From Candidatus Zixiibacteriota bacterium (lineage in GTDB: Bacteria > Zixibacteria > MSB-5A5 > SM1-73), in assembly GCA_022866585.1 (NCBI GenBank), contig JALHUP010000141.1:1-22159 (forward strand): DNA of 22,159 bases, written 5' to 3'. Made by a program: the position numbers and the translations under genes. Every line of letters starts with the position of its first letter. Positions within the stretch are counted from its first letter, which is position 1. Shown here piece by piece: positions 1-7,027 of the stretch. The notes beneath the pieces are model-generated. The model did no database searches. It worked only from the letters and a program-made list of their open reading frames with translations, and was not told the origin of the DNA.

Positions 1-32
1 ACCGTTAACTGATTTTTACATTGGAGGGAAAA

Positions 33-129
33 ATGAAATTGAGCCAAACCTTCAATCAAAAAAAGGGAGAATCATGAATCCCATTTACGCCAATCTTTTA
101 ACTCTATGATTTTCGGAGGCTTGATATGA
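33..129 (+). other. chain of three overlapping mini-ORFs ahead of the protease gene
   Basis: Three very short frames follow one another. The first starts at 33 after a good Shine-Dalgarno sequence (GGAGG at 22-26) and encodes MKLSQTFNQKKGES. The second starts at 74 (MNPIYANLLTL), and the third at 106 (MIFGGLI). Each stop overlaps the next start as ATGA, at 74-77, 106-109 and 126-129, the last being the start of the protease gene. This is seen directly. Whether any of them is translated is unknown, and an untranslated leader is just as possible. Confidence 0.2.
115..119 (+). promoter_or_regulatory. ribosome binding site of the protease gene
   Basis: GGAGG lies six bases ahead of the ATG at 126, the preferred spacing, and supports that start for the secreted protease. 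Confidence 0.7.
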
Positions 130-3100
130 AAAAACGATTCAGTTCTTTCACCGTTTTTGTGAGTCTATCTTTCTTGGTGGGGTTCTTTTTTATTTTAGTC
201 TCCACTCCGACTGCGGGAGAGATAGAGAAAAATTTTAGAGAGTATTTAAAGTCTTTATCACCTGATGAGTTCGCCCCCGCAATCGTGATCATGGCGGATC
301 AGGCGGACATAAAGGCTTTGAATGCCAGCTTAAAGATGGAAAAAGCAACCATGAAGGTCCGGCATCAAAGGGTGTTGTCGGCGCTACAGGCTGCCGCTTC
401 AAGGTCTCAAGTGAATATGGTTAGTTATCTTGAGGCCAGGAAAAAGGAGGGTTCTGTAAAAGGATACACGCGCTTTTGGATCATGAATTTGATCGTAGTT
501 CAGGCCACAAGAAAGGAGTTGGAGAAGATCGCTGCTCGCTCAGATGTGGAGATCGTGGAGGAAAACTTCAGAGTAAGCCTGATTGAACCGGTGGGGGAGA
601 GAACCAAATCGGTGGAGATACCATCCAAGGGAATAGGGATAACTCCGGGTTTGAGAGCCATCAATGCACCCAGGGTATGGCACGAGTTGGGGATTACCGG
701 GCTGGGAAGATTGGTAGGTAATATAGACACCGGAGTGGATGGAGCCCATCCGGCCCTGACAAACAGGTGGAGAGGCAATTACGAACCCTGGCAAGAATGC
801 TGGAGGGATGCAGTGGGCTTCGGCGATACCACTCCCCATGATTATTACGGTCACGGAACTCACGTAATGGGGACATTGTGCGGTCTGGGAGCGGGCACCG
901 GTGATACCATTGGGGTAGCCTGGGAAGCCGAGTGGATCGCTGATAATGCTATTGACCAAGAGGTCGGGCCAGAAATCGATAATGACATCTTGGATGCTTT
1001 TCAGTGGTTTGCAGACCCGGATGGGAACCCAGCTACTATTGATGACGTTCCGGATGTGGTTCAAAACTCCTGGGGCGTCTATAGTTACTGGCCGGGTTAT
1101 CAGGATTGCGATTACCGGTGGCAGGCTGTAATAGAAAACTGCGAGGCGGCAGGAGTAGTGGTTACTTTCTCTGCAGGTAATGAGGGTCCATACCCACAAA
1201 CCCTTAGATCACCTGCCAATATATGCAATACACCTACCACCAATTTTGCCATAGGAGCCGTGGATGCGACCCACTACGGTTTTCCCTACCCTATTGCTGA
1301 TTTGAGCAGTCGAGGCCCTTCCGACTGTGACGGAGTAACCAAAAAACCTGAGGTCGTTGCTCCTGGAGTGCAAGTCTACTCCTCAGTCCCCGGAGGCGGG
1401 TATGAGCAATATGGTTGGACTGGAACCTCTATGGCAGGTCCTCATGTAGCAGGAGTGGTAGCCTTAATCCGACAGGCAAATCCCGATTTGGATGTCGACT
1501 CCATAAAACAGATTTTGATCAATACCGCGGTCGATTTAGGTGTTCCCGGAGAAGATAACAACTATGGCTGGGGTATAATCGATGCCTATGCGGCTGTCTT
1601 GCAGATCATGGTTATACCTGGATGCAGAATATCCTACACCAACCAGTATCCCGAATCCTGGAGTGTGCCTCCTATTAAGGTTCCGTCAACACCCGGCTTC
1701 AGGATAATCAGGTTTACGATTATGAGCATTGGTAACCTGGGTGGAACCTACGCAGTCAGATCTGACGATCCGAACGTTCAAGTAACGCTCAACCCCGGTC
1801 CTCAGTTTCTTGAGCCGGGTGACCAGCTACCAGTAGAGATCGAGATAAACTGCGCGGGTGACACCTTACTTGAGACGTACATAACCATCACCACGTGTAT
1901 AGGGACGGCGGATGAAGACAGTGTTAAAATCCCTCTGATTGCGGTGTGCGGTAATGATTATTATGAGTGCGTGCGCGATCCCGCCACTCAATTCGGAACA
2001 AAGAACGGCACAGCGGGTAGCCCATTCTGCAGTCTGTGGACCTGTTCCAACAGTCAGGAGAAGTTGTGGGACCTGAGATTGCCTACGGATAGCAACCAGA
2101 TCATCTTCAGCGGAGGCGTGATTGTGGCTTTCATGGACGATAGTGCCATAGTTGGCAGGCAGGATTATAGAGATACCAAGACCGGAGCCAGAGATACCAT
2201 CAGGGTAATTAAGAGTCATTTCCCTCCCGAATTCGACTGCGACGTTCAGAAGATTTTTGTTACCAAAACCTATGTCTGGTATCCTCCAGAGATACCCGCA
2301 ACTCCCAAATGGTATTGGCTTAATATCAACAAACAGATCATACTCTTTTCTAATCGTTCAGGTAAGACCTGTCCGGCCTGGAAGAAGCAGCAGGTGATCA
2401 AGCATGTCTGGATAACCTGGGGTAGTCCACCTGCGTGGTGGCCTAACGAGGGTTCGTATACCGGACACCCGGATATCTATTACGGGGTGTATGCTGACAT
2501 TAACGCTCCTTTCGATACTGGCTGTCATACTATGGGTGGAGAGTCCCAGAGTGGCTGCAATGTGGGTGGATGGGATGCTACTAACAAGATGGTATGGCAG
2601 AGTGGTTACGGTGGCGTTATTCATCCTGAATATGCGAACTATTACGTGGGACTGGGCTTGACCAATACTGCGGGGCAGATAGTGACGCCTATGGGCTGTA
2701 AGGACGTGCGGAACGCCGAGTATCTCTATCCGCAGAGTGGCTGGGGCTGGCAGGATAGTCAGTTATACCGGTTGGCTTCTACTGCCTTAGATGAGGGGAC
2801 CGTGGTGGATAATCCGGATTCGGTGGTTGACCGCAGTGCGGTGATGACCGCGGGTATGATTCCAGCAGGTAGCACTACTAACTTTGTAGGTGAGTTCATC
2901 CTGATCGAATCTTTCAGTAGAACGAGTTTGGATGAATTGAAGACCAATATAGGCAAAGCCAGAATGATCCTCATACCCGAGCTGAAGTATGGCGGTGTGC
3001 TCGACAAGACCTTCCCCACAGGACCGTGCGGAGATGTCACCGGTGACAGACTGGTAGACGCCGCAGATGTCGTCTATCTGGTCAACTATTTGTACCTCCA

Positions 3101-3227
3101 TGGTCCAAAACCACCTTGGATCGTAGCCGATATCAACGGTGATGCCACGATCGACGGCGCAGATGTTGTCTATCTGGTTAACTATCTGTACATCCATGCT
3201 CCACCACTTACTTGCTACGGTTTGTAG
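126..3227 (+). CDS. secreted S8 family (subtilisin-like) serine protease with C-terminal dockerin
   Basis: This 1033-residue protein should be an exported endopeptidase. Residues 1-30 look like a Sec signal peptide: a KKR start, a long hydrophobic core and a likely cut after TPTA. Residues about 50-155 resemble an inhibitor I9-type propeptide. The S8 catalytic domain spans about 190-490. Its Asp is in NIDTGVDGAHP (D201), its His in YYGHGTHVMGT (H243), the oxyanion Asn in SAGNEG (N352) and the Ser in GTSMAGPHVAG (S435), so all catalytic residues are present. Residues 500-967 are a cysteine-bearing region I cannot assign, possibly beta-sandwich domains. Residues 968-1033 hold two Ca-binding dockerin type I repeats, GDVTGDRLVDAADVVYLVNY and DINGDATIDGADVVYLVNY. 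A dockerin implies docking to a cohesin-bearing partner, or, in phyla like this, a general surface module. Transcription ends at the terminator at 3325-3367. Family assignment is secure; substrate is unknown. Confidence 0.93.
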   Translation: MKKRFSSFTVFVSLSFLVGFFFILVSTPTAGEIEKNFREYLKSLSPDEFAPAIVIMADQADIKALNASLKMEKATMKVRHQRVLSALQAAASRSQVNMVSYLEARKKEGSVKGYTRFWIMNLIVVQATRKELEKIAARSDVEIVEENFRVSLIEPVGERTKSVEIPSKGIGITPGLRAINAPRVWHELGITGLGRLVGNIDTGVDGAHPALTNRWRGNYEPWQECWRDAVGFGDTTPHDYYGHGTHVMGTLCGLGAGTGDTIGVAWEAEWIADNAIDQEVGPEIDNDILDAFQWFADPDGNPATIDDVPDVVQNSWGVYSYWPGYQDCDYRWQAVIENCEAAGVVVTFSAGNEGPYPQTLRSPANICNTPTTNFAIGAVDATHYGFPYPIADLSSRGPSDCDGVTKKPEVVAPGVQVYSSVPGGGYEQYGWTGTSMAGPHVAGVVALIRQANPDLDVDSIKQILINTAVDLGVPGEDNNYGWGIIDAYAAVLQIMVIPGCRISYTNQYPESWSVPPIKVPSTPGFRIIRFTIMSIGNLGGTYAVRSDDPNVQVTLNPGPQFLEPGDQLPVEIEINCAGDTLLETYITITTCIGTADEDSVKIPLIAVCGNDYYECVRDPATQFGTKNGTAGSPFCSLWTCSNSQEKLWDLRLPTDSNQIIFSGGVIVAFMDDSAIVGRQDYRDTKTGARDTIRVIKSHFPPEFDCDVQKIFVTKTYVWYPPEIPATPKWYWLNINKQIILFSNRSGKTCPAWKKQQVIKHVWITWGSPPAWWPNEGSYTGHPDIYYGVYADINAPFDTGCHTMGGESQSGCNVGGWDATNKMVWQSGYGGVIHPEYANYYVGLGLTNTAGQIVTPMGCKDVRNAEYLYPQSGWGWQDSQLYRLASTALDEGTVVDNPDSVVDRSAVMTAGMIPAGSTTNFVGEFILIESFSRTSLDELKTNIGKARMILIPELKYGGVLDKTFPTGPCGDVTGDRLVDAADVVYLVNYLYLHGPKPPWIVADINGDATIDGADVVYLVNYLYIHAPPLTCYGL

Positions 3228-3324
3228 ACTAAAGACGGAGACTGAGAAGTTAGACCAAAAACCAAGACAGAAGTGGACGCAGGATCCCTGCCCGCCGACA
3301 GGCGTGGCGTCTTCGGTAGAAAAG

Positions 3325-3367
3325 AAAGACAGCCGAGTTTCAATTCTTGAGGCTCGGCTGTCTTTTT
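3325..3367 (+). terminator. Rho-independent terminator of the protease gene
   Basis: A perfect 13-bp stem (AAAGACAGCCGAG at 3325-3337 with CTCGGCTGTCTTT at 3353-3365) encloses a 15-base loop and runs into a short T tract. It lies about 100 bases after the protease stop codon. Confidence 0.85.
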
Positions 3368-3416
3368 CATTTCTTTCAATGCAACAAGATAGGAAATGAT
3401 GACGTCAATTAAAATT

Positions 3417-3430
3417 CAAAATCACCATAA
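3417..3430 (+). repeat. third, partial copy of a dispersed repeat
   Basis: CAAAATCACCATAA here matches the first 14 bases of the 18-base direct repeat found at 3981-3998 and 4070-4087. It marks the left end of the repeat-rich intergenic region. Confidence 0.6.
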
Positions 3431-3435
3431 TCTCT

Positions 3436-3588
3436 AATCCCCCCCTTTTTAAGGAGAGATTTTAATCTCCCTTTTTTGAAAGGGGGAGGCTGTAATTCCC
3501 CCTTTTTCAAAGGGCATTATAATTCCCCCTTTTTTAAAGGGGGATTAAAGGGGGATTATTCAAAATTCCCTTTTTTTAAATGTGAATT
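3436..3588. repeat. array of C-tract/G-tract palindromic units
   Basis: About five units of 25-40 bases follow one another, each built as AATTCCCCC-TTTTTT-AAAGGGGGATT or a decayed version of it, with little DNA between. Each unit could fold as a hairpin. The best preserved is at 3520-3558; the first and last units have lost most of one arm. The pattern is that of a REP-like or MITE-derived intergenic repeat that has duplicated locally. There is no room for spacers, so it is not a CRISPR array. Confidence 0.7.
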
Positions 3589-3733
3589 ACACTCCCAATG
3601 CAGTTCTAAGCCACTTTAGTGGCGTTAGCACCTAAACCTGACCAAAGTCAGTTAGAGCACTTATAGTTACAGGAGATGTCAAGTTAAATAGTTGATGACC
3701 TTCAGGCAGACCGATTTTTTCTCTCCCCGTTGG

Positions 3734-3754
3734 TAACGGACGCCTCGTCCGTTA
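3734..3754. repeat. 9-bp palindrome with three-base loop
   Basis: TAACGGACG (3734-3742) pairs perfectly with CGTCCGTTA (3746-3754) around CCT. No T tract follows, so a terminator is less likely than a repeat-family member. Its layout (long perfect arms, CC-rich three-base loop) matches the palindrome at 3941-3963. Confidence 0.6.
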
Positions 3755-3823
3755 TCATAGCTCGTTGGTCATGGGTGCCCTCACCCTCGTTCCCCTCTCC
3801 CCCGCCTCCGGTGGCTCGATTTC

Positions 3824-3854
3824 GCTCACCACCCTGAGCCAGTCGAAGGGCGGG
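3824..3854. repeat. dispersed GCTCACCACCC element, copy 1
   Basis: GCTCACCACCC followed by TGAGCCAGTCGAAGGG. Related copies lie at 10555-10581, inside a coding frame, and at 19603-19662. The CCCTGAGC...GTCGAAGGG core is an imperfect palindrome of the kind often seen scattered between genes in environmental genomes. Confidence 0.65.
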
Positions 3855-3940
3855 ATTTTCAACATTCTATGGAAAGGGTTAGAGGTCCCTATTTTTCATC
3901 TGTTTCATCTGTTGGGAAATCTGCTGTGAATTCCCATGAG

Positions 3941-3963
3941 GTGTCAGAACCCCGTTCTGACAC
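3941..3963. repeat. 10-bp palindrome with three-base loop
   Basis: GTGTCAGAAC (3941-3950) pairs perfectly with GTTCTGACAC (3954-3963) around CCC. It is part of the repeat mosaic and has no T tract after it. Confidence 0.65.
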
Positions 3964-3980
3964 AATACTGGTTGGGACAA

Positions 3981-4087
3981 CAAAATCACCATAACTTTAC
4001 AATGTTGGTGGGGGGTTCCCTTCAGGGTGAATCCATTCAGGATGAACCCTAACCCCCCACCAAAAACAGCAAAATCACCATAACTTT
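3981..4087. repeat. MITE-like unit: inverted repeat flanked by 18-bp direct repeats
   Basis: Two identical 18-base direct repeats (CAAAATCACCATAACTTT at 3981-3998 and 4070-4087) enclose a perfect 13-base inverted repeat, TTGGTGGGGGGTT (4005-4017) and AACCCCCCACCAA (4051-4063). The 33 bases between the inverted arms contain two near copies of ATTCAGGRTGAA. There is no coding capacity. The layout suggests a small non-autonomous element. The direct repeats are long for target duplications, so recombination between repeats is an alternative. Confidence 0.55.
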
Positions 4088-4397
4088 GATGGTGATGGGG
4101 ATAGGGTGCCGGTTTATGGAGGACTAAATATGAATTCTCCTTGTGGCAAACATAGTCGAATCATTTATGCCGAACATAACTAATATAAAAATTATGAAAA
4201 CAATGTTCAGATTGTTCAGAAAGTTCAGATACTTCAGTCTATGGTCAGCATGAGTATTTCTCAGAAAAAAAATGTGAAAAAGAAACACACGAAAGGCACG
4301 ATACCCACGAAACACACGAAATCCGACTTTCGGATCCGGAGGACACACAAGAGCTAAATTGATGTTGGTGCCGGATACCCTTACCCCGCACCTTTTA

Positions 4398-4425
4398 TGT
4401 TTCGGGGTAGGGGTACCCCGAAACA
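4398..4425. repeat. 12-bp perfect palindrome with four-base loop
   Basis: TGTTTCGGGGTA (4398-4409) pairs perfectly with TACCCCGAAACA (4414-4425) around GGGG. No clear poly-T follows on either strand, and no gene lies within several hundred bases, so it is read as a repeat rather than a terminator. Confidence 0.6.
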
Positions 4426-4891
4426 ACGTGAAACAATCAAACTCCGCTCACCAAAAGTCGAAGCTCGATGCTCGAAATTCTTGTTGTGTTAGCAATTAGC
4501 CAGCTTCGAGTACCGGGCTTCCAGCATCGATACGAGCATCGAAACCGTTTCCGCCATAGGCGGATCTGTCTTTGGCAGAAAACCAGCTTCGTAACTGTCA
4601 GGCGAGTCTGATTATCATATCTAATCTCAAGACACAGAATTCGTGCTAACATTAAAACAACGACTTTGCCCTACCCAAATCTTGGGGACACTTGTTTCCG
4701 CAGGAACCTTCGGATCGACTTCGTCTATCCCGCCTTTGGTATAAACCATGCAGTTCATACCTTTAGCGAGGGATCGGGATGCATCCGTATCCGTTCCTCT
4801 GGGAAAGGGTAAAGGTATCCCCCCAAGACGGGTCTTGGTGAACCAACACGATTCCGTATAAATAAAAAATTAAAAAAACTTAATTTTTTTG
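4426..4891. other. non-coding stretch, repeat remnants
   Basis: No gene is supported here. Visible items are clusters of TCGATGCTCG-like words at 4450-4545, a small palindrome TCCGCC-ATA-GGCGGA (4550-4564), a short inverted pair CAAGAC-GG-GTCTTG near 4825-4840, and an AT-rich run just before the promoter at 4892. The open frames across it have no recognisable protein features. Confidence 0.5.
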
Positions 4892-4920
4892 TTGACATTT
4901 AAATTTCTTTTTCTTATATA
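4892..4920 (+). promoter_or_regulatory. consensus sigma-70-type promoter
   Basis: TTGACA (4892-4897), a 17-base spacer and TATATA (4915-4920) give an almost ideal housekeeping promoter, preceded by an AT-rich tract. It points to the secreted-protein gene at 5260 and would give a leader of about 330 bases. The same design, TTTTTTGTTGACA with a 17-base spacer, recurs at 6821-6849. Confidence 0.7.
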
Positions 4921-4926
4921 GATTCG

Positions 4927-5110
4927 ATGATGAATGCAAAAGACGTTTGGCAGCTCAAACATTCAAGGAGGTGAGAGAAAAAAAAACGAAAGGCTCAAAA
5001 TAGAGGGGATGAAAATATTTGATGGATGCTTTGCAACCAAGATCGGTGCGATAATGCTTTTCGGTTATTTGACCAAAAATAAACCATCATTCAAAAATTT
5101 ATTTTCGTAA
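4927..5110 (+). other. leader region with two possible small ORFs
   Basis: The first ATG after the promoter (4927) lies seven bases past the -10 box, so a leaderless start is possible. It would encode MMNAKDVWQLKHSRR and stop inside a perfect AAGGAGGTGA (4965-4974). A second frame, 5009-5110 (33 residues, starting MKIFDGCFATKIGAIM), has a purine-rich AGAGGGG directly before its ATG but poor spacing. No riboswitch family was recognised. Both ORFs are weakly supported; the stretch may simply be a long 5' leader. Confidence 0.2.
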
Positions 5111-5259
5111 GATTCTTTGGGGAGTGTGGGTCGGTGTTAACAATATGATGCGTAGTTATAGTAGCTTCTGATTCGGGGAAGAAAGAGGAAAGGGGAGCCT
5201 TCGGTTTTTTGGAAAAATAAAAAGGCTTAATAAAAACTCTAAATCATAGGAGCGGTAAA

Positions 5260-6474
5260 ATGAAAAAAATTTTCATGTGTTTGTTAATGGGAGTGTTTAT
5301 ATTGGCTGTCTCCAGTTCTTCCCGGGGTCAAACCTATTGTAGTCCTGCAGAGTCGGTGGGAACGGACTGTTGCGATGCCGGAGGCACATCGTCGCAAGGG
5401 TATTCAGTTGACTTGGGTGTTTGTGATACCTTGCACGTTGTTCCCTTTCCCACGACGGATACCTGAATCATTTATAAGTATCCGAATGCTGACCCCCCTC
5501 ATACTGACACGATTTGTATCAATAATTCAGGCTCGCACTTTCCCTGCTTTTTGTATGTAAATCTTTTGGTGACCCACGATTCGAATAGCCTTTGGTGGGA
5601 AACGTGGGAAGAATATAAGTGCACTGTTAGTGTTAACCGAGATTGTTGGACGAGAGACTCGGTCGACGCTATAGTAATTCCTCTTGCCTGGACTCGCACC
5701 AACAAAGCCAAATATTGCAGTTTGACTACTTATTGGAATGAGAATACTGTGGATGATGATCCTGAGGAAGAGGGGTATCCCTATCCCAGAAGAATATGGC
5801 GTAACTTCCCGCCGTTAGGTAGTGACAGTATTAACCTGATGGATAAGCTTAAATGGGGAACCATGGTCGTTGAGCTGTCCAGTGACAGTGATTTTGTTTA
5901 TAATACTCCACCGCACGCATTTATAAGTCTTATCGCTCAAACAAAAAGGAAATGGCGTCAAGAGAAGGACACCCTTCTTGCCACCCTTACCTTCAGGGTT
6001 CAGGATAGTATGACCATATGTATCGATACCACTTTCTGGCCCCCCGGCAGCCATCTTCTGTTTGTTCGGCATGATAATTCACCCTATATCCCCAGAGATA
6101 ACCTGCCCCTTTGCATTAAGGTTAAGAGTGATGGTAGTGTGGACACTACTGACGTCAGATGGATTGAAGGTTCCACAGAAGAAGAAAGTAAGCCGACCAC
6201 TTTCCTTCTTTCCCAGAACTATCCTAATCCCTTTAACCCGGTCACAAACTTTAAGTTTAGCTTGCCCAAAGCTTCGCACGTAAAAATAGAGATCTTTAAT
6301 ATCCTGGGGCAAAAGGTGAAAACTTTGGTGGATGAAGATATGAAGGCCGGGTCCTTTGTTGTGGACTGGGACGGAAAGGACCAAAGAGGGGTGGAGGTCT
6401 CAAGCGGAATATACTTCTATCGAATGATAGCTGAGGATTTCTCTTCCGTTAAGAGGATGGTCCTTTTGAAATAG
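5260..6474 (+). pseudogene. secreted protein with C-terminal sorting domain, interrupted by an in-frame TGA
   Basis: A single frame of 404 codons runs from the ATG at 5260 (AGGAG at 5248-5252) to TAG at 6472-6474, broken only by TGA at 5464-5466 (codon 69). The sense on both sides continues smoothly: DTLHVVPFPTTDT, then IIYKYPNADPPHTDT. Residues 1-24 are a signal peptide. The body is rich in Cys and Trp and includes TLLATLTFRV, faintly cohesin-like. Residues about 318-404 form a FlgD/Por-secretion-type C-terminal domain with SQNYPNPFNPVT and a final SSGIYFYRM...KRMVLLK. TGA is a real stop in neighbouring genes, so this is a recent point nonsense mutation (from TGG, TGC/TGT, CGA or similar), a readthrough site or a sequencing error. 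Translation restarting downstream would lose the signal peptide. The gene has its own promoter and terminator. Confidence 0.7.
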
Positions 6475-6511
6475 CGATCATTGATTGGCTGAAATTCATT
6501 AGGGTGACCCC

Positions 6512-6550
6512 AAAAAAATCCCCTCCCATTCTCTGGGAGGGGATTTTTTT
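6512..6550 (+). terminator. Rho-independent terminator after the sorting-domain gene
   Basis: A perfect 17-bp stem is formed by AAAAAAATCCCCTCCCA (6512-6528) and TGGGAGGGGATTTTTTT (6534-6550), with a five-base loop and a T tract as its 3' arm. The A tract on the other side means it could also work on the minus strand. Confidence 0.92.
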
Positions 6551-6820
6551 ATAAATATTGCGCTATAACCCTTCCCTATTGTTGAGATTTCCTACATTTC
6601 AGGTTCTCTATCAAACCTGAAAGGTTTCCATATTGAATAACCGTAGTGATAACACTATGTAAGACAAATAAATAGATTGATCTGAGCGGTAAACTCAATA
6701 AACCTTTAATGACCCGAACTTCATTATTCCTTTAACTCATTGATAACGAGGAAGTTAAACGAACTAAAATAAGATATATCTTCCTCGTGTAAAATTTTTG
6801 CTAAATTTATATATTTTTTG
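6551..6820. other. AT-rich intergenic stretch
   Basis: No gene is seen. A 9-base inverted repeat, ACGAGGAAG (6746-6754) and CTTCCTCGT (6780-6788), lies just upstream of the promoter at 6821 and could be an operator or a remnant hairpin; nothing more can be said from sequence. Confidence 0.3.
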
Positions 6821-6849
6821 TTGACAAAAGGTAGTTTTGAATGTAAAAT
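6821..6849 (+). promoter_or_regulatory. consensus sigma-70-type promoter of the GH35-like gene
   Basis: TTGACA (6821-6826), a 17-base spacer and TAAAAT (6844-6849) lie about 180 bases ahead of the ATG at 7028. The leader contains a decayed repeat: TTCGAC and GTCGAA arms around 6950-6980, and CAGAATTCGTGC, which also occurs near 4640. Confidence 0.65.
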
Positions 6850-7027
6850 AAGAAGATGTTTTTGGTCTTATGGAGTTTAGAAATCAAGGAGCATTTTCTT
6901 TTGCATTGACGTAAAATAGCAAGAGGTGTTCCAATCTTTTTCCAGATCAGTTTCGACAAGTTTATCCTGTGCAAAGTCGAAGGACAGAATTCGTGCAAAA
7001 TTCTATTCTTTTTTTAAAGGAAACAGC

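Noticed and set aside
540..1199. Long open frame on the minus strand inside the protease gene
   Set aside because: It is opposite a gene with intact catalytic motifs and has no recognisable protein features; the same holds for other antisense frames in that gene.
3436..3588. CRISPR array
   Set aside because: Units are palindromic, vary in length and follow each other without unique spacers; no cas gene is near.
4124..4652. Two minus-strand open frames (4124-4426 and 4437-4652)
   Set aside because: Their proteins are low-complexity translations of palindromic repeat DNA, without a ribosome site or family resemblance.
4921..5259. Known riboswitch in the long leader
   Set aside because: I compared it with cyclic-di-GMP and cobalamin-type cores from memory and found no convincing match; a covariance-model search would settle it.
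5464..5466. Selenocysteine or recoded TGA
   Set aside because: No stem-loop resembling a bacterial SECIS element is visible just after the TGA, the protein is exported, and TGA ends at least seven neighbouring genes.
6926..7027. Longer start for the GH35-like protein
   Set aside because: The extra 34 residues are encoded by decayed repeat DNA and do not resemble the family, and a ribosome site stands before 7028.
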